From contig JAFOJB010000256.1 of assembly GCA_017420455.1 (NCBI GenBank), positions 1 through 8,862 of the forward strand: a DNA stretch of 8,862 nucleotides, read 5' to 3'. Of the stretch, positions 6,435 to 8,862 are shown in pieces; positions within the stretch are counted from its first letter, which is position 1; the number at the start of each line of letters is the position of its first letter. Under the pieces are notes generated by a model, which saw only the letters and a program-made list of their open reading frames with translations, ran no database searches and had not been told where the DNA came from. The stretch comes from Blautia sp. GTDB taxonomy: Bacteria > Bacillota > Clostridia > Lachnospirales > Lachnospiraceae. The translations under genes and the position numbers were made by a program.

Positions 6435-6470
6435 GCTTTCTTCCTCCTTAAGCACAAGTAGTGTGATTTT

Positions 6471-6504
6471 TTCTGCCCTTCGCAGGCTTTCGGGAAGCGC
6501 AGAA
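6471..6504 (-). other. Leader hairpin of the compartment operon
   Basis: Within the predicted 5' untranslated leader, TTCTGC/GCAGAA (6 bp) and, inside one mismatch, CTTC/GAAG (4 bp) form a stem with a 12-nt loop. The stem ends 36 nt before the start codon and leaves the AGGAGG site free. In the direction of transcription an A-run, not a T-run, follows, so it is not a terminator. It could be a stability element or a protein-binding site; this is not tested by sequence alone. Confidence 0.45.
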
Positions 6505-6528
6505 GATCAGATTTTTGTTTCTGTTGCT

Positions 6529-6557
6529 ATAGTATCGCATACAGGATGAAAAGTCAA
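6529..6557 (-). promoter_or_regulatory. Sigma-A type promoter of the microcompartment operon
   Basis: On the minus strand TTGACT (6552-6557) is separated by exactly 17 nt from TACTAT (6529-6534), close to the TTGACA/TATAAT consensus. Transcription would start near 6522, giving a leader of about 88 nt before the aldolase ATG. The spacer end and -10 box overlap the partial palindrome GTATCGCATAC (6532-6542) and a 14-nt stretch (6530-6543) matching the catabolite-repression (cre) consensus at all but about three positions. Operator function is only a suggestion. Confidence 0.8.
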
Positions 6558-6576
6558 GGAATATCCCCATGGGAAG

Positions 6577-6620
6577 CACAAGAACCCACATTTTCTTGTT
6601 CGAAAATGTGGGTTCTTGTG
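6577..6620. terminator. Perfect 19-bp palindrome, terminator-like
   Basis: CACAAGAACCCACATTTTC and its exact complement flank a 6-nt loop. On the plus strand the stem is followed by GTTTTTG (6621-6627), giving a weak terminator form, yet no plus-strand gene ends here. On the minus strand, where the PHP-domain gene ends about 120 nt upstream, the following bases (CTTCCC) are not T-rich. It may insulate the PHP gene from the compartment promoter starting 20 nt further on, or be a copy of a dispersed palindromic repeat. Confidence 0.6.
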
Positions 6621-6684
6621 GTTTTTGCGCATCAACCCTGCCCCCTGCGCCTGTCCTGCGGTTTTTTCGCATCATATCCGCCCC
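6613..6684. repeat. Imperfect 32-bp direct repeat
   Basis: Positions 6613-6644 and 6653-6684 align without gaps at about 24 of 32 bases, sharing GGTTTTT, CGCATCA and a final GCCCC. The first copy overlaps the right arm of the 19-bp palindrome. Together with the palindrome this resembles a decayed repetitive intergenic element. No coding role is supported. Confidence 0.45.
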
Positions 6685-6738
6685 TTGTGCAGGATGTGAG
6701 GCAAAAGACCGTTCAATGGAAATATTCTTGCACCGGAA

Positions 6739-7455
6739 TCATCTGTCCAGCAGAAAAGCCCGGAGAAACGAAAGCCGGTTGTTCAGAATCTGCTCTTCGG
6801 GAAACAGTGCGCCGTGGACAAATTCCGAGGAGAAGGTAAAATCCCCGATCTTCTCCGTGCCGTGGCTGTCGCTGGACAAAAGCACAGGCAGGCCTTCCTT
6901 CAGGCTGCTCTCCAGGATCGCCGCATCCTGTTTTCTGGTATCCCCCCTGTAGCCGTCCGGCGCGAGAGATGCTTCATTGATTTCAAATATTACATGATTT
7001 TCCCTGGCTGCTCTGGCAAGAACGGCATAATCTACCGGATATCTGGCATCATCGCAGTGTCCCAGGATCTTTATTCCGGGGTGCCGCCGCATGGCTTCCA
7101 TGAGGGCTCTGGTATTCTCTTCCCTGGTTCCGGGTCTGTAATTCTGGATGTGCATGCTGAGTATGGCATAATCCATTCTGGAGAGCAGTTCCTCCGGAAG
7201 ATCCACAGTTCCCTCCCGGTCCATCAGGTTCAGCTCAACTCCGTAAAGGAGTTCTATACCGAAACGTTCCCTGGGGGAACAGGCCAGACTCCGGAAATAA
7301 GAGGGAGTCCCTGCGCCGGAGGTTGCCGGTCCATGGTCTGTGATGCCCAGCAGCTTCAGGCCTTTCTCTGATGCGGCCCTTGCCATGTCCTGGACGGTAC
7401 ACCGGGTACCGTGTCCGCTGGCTATGGAATGTGTGTGAAGGTCAGACAGATACAT
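6739..7455 (-). CDS. PHP-domain metal-dependent phosphoesterase, YcdX-like
   Basis: The 238-residue protein is a complete stand-alone PHP-domain hydrolase resembling E. coli YcdX (245 residues). All nine metal-ligand positions of the trinuclear site are present: His7, His9, His15, His41 (ITDHG), Glu74 (GVELN), His102 (SMHI), His133 (GHCD), Asp196 and His198 (SSDSHG). Such enzymes hydrolyse phosphoesters; the physiological substrate is not established, and histidinol-phosphatase labels in databases are often by transfer. No signal peptide or membrane segment is seen, so it should be cytosolic. ATG at 7455 follows GAGGG at about 9 nt. It lies 200 nt after the cysteine-rich protein gene and about 300 nt before the compartment operon, from which it is separated by a palindrome and a promoter, so it is probably not co-transcribed with that operon. 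The 200-nt gap upstream holds no recognisable promoter or terminator. Confidence 0.92.
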   Translation of the reverse strand: MYLSDLHTHSIASGHGTRCTVQDMARAASEKGLKLLGITDHGPATSGAGTPSYFRSLACSPRERFGIELLYGVELNLMDREGTVDLPEELLSRMDYAILSMHIQNYRPGTREENTRALMEAMRRHPGIKILGHCDDARYPVDYAVLARAARENHVIFEINEASLAPDGYRGDTRKQDAAILESSLKEGLPVLLSSDSHGTEKIGDFTFSSEFVHGALFPEEQILNNRLSFLRAFLLDR

Positions 7456-7628
7456 CCCTGTTTTCCCTCTTTTCTTTCTCTTTTATATTTTCTGTTATCT
7501 CCGGGCATCGACGAATGACGACAACGCAGCCTGGGCGGATTTAGACGCGCCAAATGTAAAGGTTATTTATATGGACAGTGCCTTAGTTGTTTTCTGTCTC
7601 TTTATTCAGTTCATTCCCTTTACTCTTC

Positions 7629-7754
7629 TGTTTCCCTTTGCTCTGATCTTTCTCTTTACTCCGGTCTTTCTCCTTGCTCAGTTCTTTCTCCTTGCTCCGA
7701 TCTTTCTCTCTGCTCCGATCTTTCTCTCTGCTCCGGTCTTTCTCTCTGCTCCGG
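7629..7754 (-). repeat. 18-bp tandem repeat, C-terminal part of the cysteine-rich protein
   Basis: About seven units of 18 bp starting at 7629, 7647, 7665, 7683, 7701, 7719 and 7737 (plus-strand form TCTTTCTCTCTGCTCCGG). They are near-identical from 7683 to 7754 and decay at the lower end. Read on the minus strand they encode the hexapeptide RERSEQ/RERPEQ. Since 18 is divisible by three, other frames also remain open across the array. Confidence 0.9.
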
Positions 7755-8234
7755 TCTTTCATCTTTCTCTTTGACCGGTTTCTTCTCTTCGTTTTGTTTC
7801 GCAATGAGCGCGGCAAGCTCCTTATATTTTCCCGTTACATAGCCAAAGCTTCCGGGATTATGAGGGAGCAGGCACTTCGTGCAGTCCTTGTAACCCTTTT
7901 CGTTGAAGCGGAAGTTTCCGCCGCAGTTTCTGCCAAGGGCGTACAGAGGACAATAACAGAACAGGCAGTTGAACTTTTCCGGATCTGCCCCTTTGTGGCA
8001 GGGAAAATATTCACATTCCCTGTTGCTGAAAAAGGAGTAGTGTTTTCCTTCCCAGGACGGCTTTTTTGTGGATGGGTTTTCAGCAGTTGCCTTTTCTGCA
8101 GACAATATTTCCGTGACCGGTTTTTCTGCAGATGAATTTTCCGTGGATGGATTTTCCGTGGATGATTTTTCTGCCACCGGCTTTTCTGTGGATGGATTCT
8201 CTGTGGATGGATTTTCTGTGGGCATCTTTTCCAT
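7656..8234 (-). CDS. Cysteine-rich small domain protein (cobalamin-associated type) flanked by tandem peptide repeats
   Basis: The 192-residue product has three parts. Residues 5-59 are about eleven pentapeptide repeats of the form STENP/AEKP. Residues 64-147 match the cysteine-rich small domain (Pfam PF04071, by recall), with HYSFFSNRECEYFPCHK, FNCLFCYCPLYALG and CGGNF, then CTKCLLPH; Cys74, 79, 90, 93, 95, 104, 118 and 121 plus His80 and His125 could bind metal or an Fe-S centre. Residues 159-192 are RERPEQ-type hexapeptides. In clostridia this domain is found near or fused to cobalamin biosynthesis genes; its biochemical role is unknown to me. ATG at 8234 is chosen because GGAGG lies 8 nt upstream; the frame is open 17 codons further back, to a TTG without a suitable site. 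A cobalamin riboswitch lies about 340 nt upstream on the same strand. The stop lies within the C-terminal repeat. Confidence 0.9.
   Translation of the reverse strand: MEKMPTENPSTENPSTEKPVAEKSSTENPSTENSSAEKPVTEILSAEKATAENPSTKKPSWEGKHYSFFSNRECEYFPCHKGADPEKFNCLFCYCPLYALGRNCGGNFRFNEKGYKDCTKCLLPHNPGSFGYVTGKYKELAALIAKQNEEKKPVKEKDERPEQRERPEQRERSEQRERSEQGERTEQGERPE
8058..8222 (-). repeat. 15-bp tandem repeat, N-terminal part of the cysteine-rich protein
   Basis: Eleven consecutive 15-bp units encode pentapeptides such as STENP, STEKP, VAEKS and SAEKA. The units nearest the start codon (plus-strand form TTTTCTGTGGATGGA) are most alike; those near the cysteine-rich domain have diverged. Perfectly triplet-periodic, so copy number can change without breaking the frame. 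Confidence 0.88.
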
Positions 8235-8290
8235 TCGATGTTCCTCCCGGGGATAAAGGATGTCGTTGATTACAGAAGACAGCAATGTAC

Positions 8291-8318
8291 AAAAAAAGAC
8301 GTCAATGTATTTGACGTC
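8291..8318 (-). terminator. Intrinsic terminator in the leader of the cysteine-rich protein gene
   Basis: On the minus strand a perfect 8-bp stem GACGTCAA/TTGACGTC with a 5-nt loop is followed directly by seven T residues (8291-8297). It lies about 57 nt upstream of the start codon at 8234 and downstream of the riboswitch and its own terminator. Since no gene ends just upstream of it, it either acts as a second attenuator or ends the short riboswitch-controlled transcript. Confidence 0.75.
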
Positions 8319-8356
8319 CAGGCTTCACATTCTGATCATACCGGAAAAAGAGGGGA

Positions 8357-8430
8357 CGATGCTGTTCCGGGGTAGAAATGCATCCGTTCATGAGTGCGCG
8401 GAGGGAACGAAAACATCCGGAACAGTATCG
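8357..8430 (-). repeat. 14-bp inverted repeat in the leader
   Basis: Arms at 8357-8370 (CGATGCTGTTCCGG) and 8417-8430 (CCGGAACAGTATCG) are complementary at 13 of 14 positions, with a 46-nt spacer. The GTTCCGG/CCGGAAC core is shared with the hairpin at 8510-8534, so alternative pairings are possible. No gene is recognisable in the 8319-8477 stretch; a 29-codon ATG frame there has no ribosome site. Confidence 0.6.
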
Positions 8431-8477
8431 CCTGCCATTTAATCATGTATAATTCTTAATGAACAGGCGCATTCCAT

Positions 8478-8505
8478 AAAAAATGCCCGCTTCATAAAAG
8501 CGGAC
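8478..8505 (-). terminator. Intrinsic terminator following the cobalamin riboswitch
   Basis: Read on the minus strand, GTCCGCTT/AAGCGGGC forms an 8-bp stem (one G-U) with a 5-nt loop, followed by A and six T residues (8478-8483). Position just after the aptamer and the 8510-8534 hairpin marks it as the likely expression platform: with cobalamin bound, transcription would stop here. Confidence 0.85.
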
Positions 8506-8509
8506 AACG

Positions 8510-8534
8510 TTCCGGGGCTGCGGAATCCCCGGAA
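8510..8534 (-). other. GC-rich hairpin between aptamer and terminator
   Basis: A perfect 8-bp stem TTCCGGGG/CCCCGGAA with a 9-nt loop lies 4 nt ahead of the terminator stem. It could be the P13-type hairpin whose loop contacts the aptamer in cobalamin riboswitches, or part of an alternative fold with the downstream GTTCCGG elements. Both readings are inference. Confidence 0.6.
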
Positions 8535-8570
8535 TTGGTCGTTACACTTTACACGGAAGCTTAACCTCGC

Positions 8571-8736
8571 CATACGAAGCAGGTTTCCTGGCTCCAGAAT
8601 CTCTATGTCTTCCCTCCTTCTCATACTTTTGTACAATGGATATATGGGAGACACTCCTCTGTTACAGTGACCGGATCGCTCAGGTTTCGCACCTGATTCC
8701 CTCTTCTGACAAAATGGTTTGTCAGCACTACGTATG
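8571..8736 (-). ncRNA. Cobalamin (B12) riboswitch aptamer
   Basis: The minus strand carries the conserved cobalamin-aptamer blocks in order: GGGAATCAGGTG, GCGAAACCTGAGCG, CACTGTAACAG, GGAGGGAAGAC and the B12 box GAGCCAGGAAACCTGC. Outer ends CATACG (8731-8736) and CGTATG (8571-8576) pair to close the structure, and CTGACAAA/TTTGTCAG (8706-8725) forms a perfect 8-bp stem just inside. It senses a cobalamin coenzyme and normally represses the genes downstream. It is preceded by a promoter and followed by an intrinsic terminator. The regulated gene is most likely the cysteine-rich protein at 7656-8234, the next gene on that strand. Confidence 0.95.
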
Positions 8737-8760
8737 TTCATATGGAATTATACTGGTATT

Positions 8761-8789
8761 ATCTTACTACCTGAGAGGGGGATTGTCAA
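8761..8789 (-). promoter_or_regulatory. Sigma-A type promoter of the riboswitch transcript
   Basis: TTGACA (8784-8789, perfect -35) is followed after exactly 17 nt by TAAGAT (8761-8766). The start point would fall near 8754, just ahead of the riboswitch. The predicted leader to the start codon at 8234 is about 520 nt. Confidence 0.75.
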
Positions 8790-8814
8790 GGTTTTAATTT
8801 ACCGCGGCGGAATA

Positions 8815-8862
8815 AGACAGGGGCAAGACAAGGGGAGGGCAGGACAGGACAGGGGGCAAGAC
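8815..8862. repeat. G-rich low-complexity repeat at the right edge
   Basis: The last 48 bases are purine-rich with repeated GGGGCAAGAC (8820-8829 and 8853-8862) and GGACA GGACA (8842-8851). Runs of four, four, three and five G residues (8820, 8832, 8837 and 8852) could support a G-quadruplex. The repeat continues beyond the window, and no gene is recognisable in the visible part. Confidence 0.6.

Noticed and set aside
6435..6455. Longer N-terminus for the aldolase (ATG at 6455)
   Set aside because: The AGGAGG site lies between this ATG and the one at 6434 and fits only the latter at 9-nt spacing.
6448..6675. A 75-codon minus-strand frame ahead of the operon
   Set aside because: It covers the palindrome, direct repeat and promoter, has no ribosome site and no family resemblance.
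7629..7754. CRISPR array
   Set aside because: The 18-bp units are contiguous without unique spacers and code for peptide repeats in frame.
7583..7816. A 77-codon Lys/Arg-rich frame on the minus strand
   Set aside because: It reads the 18-bp repeat array in a different frame from the cysteine-rich protein. The array is open in several frames because the unit is a multiple of three; no ribosome site or known family supports it.
7571..8135. Phe/Leu-rich plus-strand frames suggesting membrane proteins (7571-7774 and 7674-8135)
   Set aside because: These are antisense translations of the repeat arrays; the hydrophobic look comes from TTC/CTC-rich repeats.
8232..8285. Longer N-terminus for the cysteine-rich protein (TTG at 8285)
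   Set aside because: The ATG at 8234 has GGAGG 8 nt upstream, and that site would lie inside the extended reading frame; the TTG has no site of its own.
8313..8402. A 29-codon ATG frame between the two terminators
   Set aside because: No ribosome site precedes it, and it overlaps the inverted repeat and the second terminator stem.
8439..8741. A 100-codon frame on the minus strand
   Set aside because: It runs through the conserved blocks of the cobalamin riboswitch and its terminator, so the sequence constraint is explained by RNA structure.

Overview
The window reads as a bacterial chromosome segment from an anaerobic, gut-type Firmicute, most likely a Lachnospiraceae or related clostridial species. 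This is inferred from near-perfect AGGAGG ribosome binding sites with 5-9 nt spacing, the gene content, and remembered resemblance to the fucose/rhamnose microcompartment locus of Clostridium phytofermentans. Every gene I accept lies on the minus strand, so transcription runs from high to low coordinates.

Positions 1-6434 hold one long operon for a bacterial microcompartment (BMC) of the fucose/rhamnose 1,2-propanediol type (often called GRM5). In order of transcription it encodes a class II sugar-phosphate aldolase, a CoA-acylating aldehyde dehydrogenase, a zinc alcohol dehydrogenase, four single-domain hexameric shell proteins, the PduL phosphotransacylase, an EutN/CcmL vertex protein, and the start of an RnfC/PduS-like electron-transfer protein cut by the window edge. 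A consensus sigma-A promoter (6529-6557) sits just upstream. The aldolase would split fuculose- or rhamnulose-1-phosphate into DHAP and lactaldehyde. Propionaldehyde made later, by a dehydratase not in this window, would be oxidised to propionyl-CoA and reduced to propanol. PduL would convert propionyl-CoA to propionyl-phosphate and recycle CoA. All four complete enzymes carry the same short amphipathic tail that targets cargo to the shell. Hairpins lie between several shell-region genes.

Positions 6435-6738 are the intergenic region ahead of the operon. It contains the promoter, a leader hairpin, a perfect 19-bp palindrome and an imperfect direct repeat. Positions 6739-7455 encode a YcdX-like PHP-domain metallophosphoesterase.

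Positions 7656-8862 form a second regulatory unit: a consensus promoter, a clear cobalamin riboswitch, an intrinsic terminator, a further inverted repeat, a second terminator-like hairpin, and then a small protein with a cysteine-rich domain of the kind associated with cobalamin metabolism. This protein is unusual in having tandem peptide repeats on both sides of the domain, and its reading frame stops inside the C-terminal repeat. The right edge is G-rich repetitive DNA.

The dehydratase that defines the compartment's chemistry (a B12-independent glycyl-radical enzyme or B12-dependent PduCDE) is not in the window. Assignment to the glycyl-radical type rests on gene order and the aldolase.
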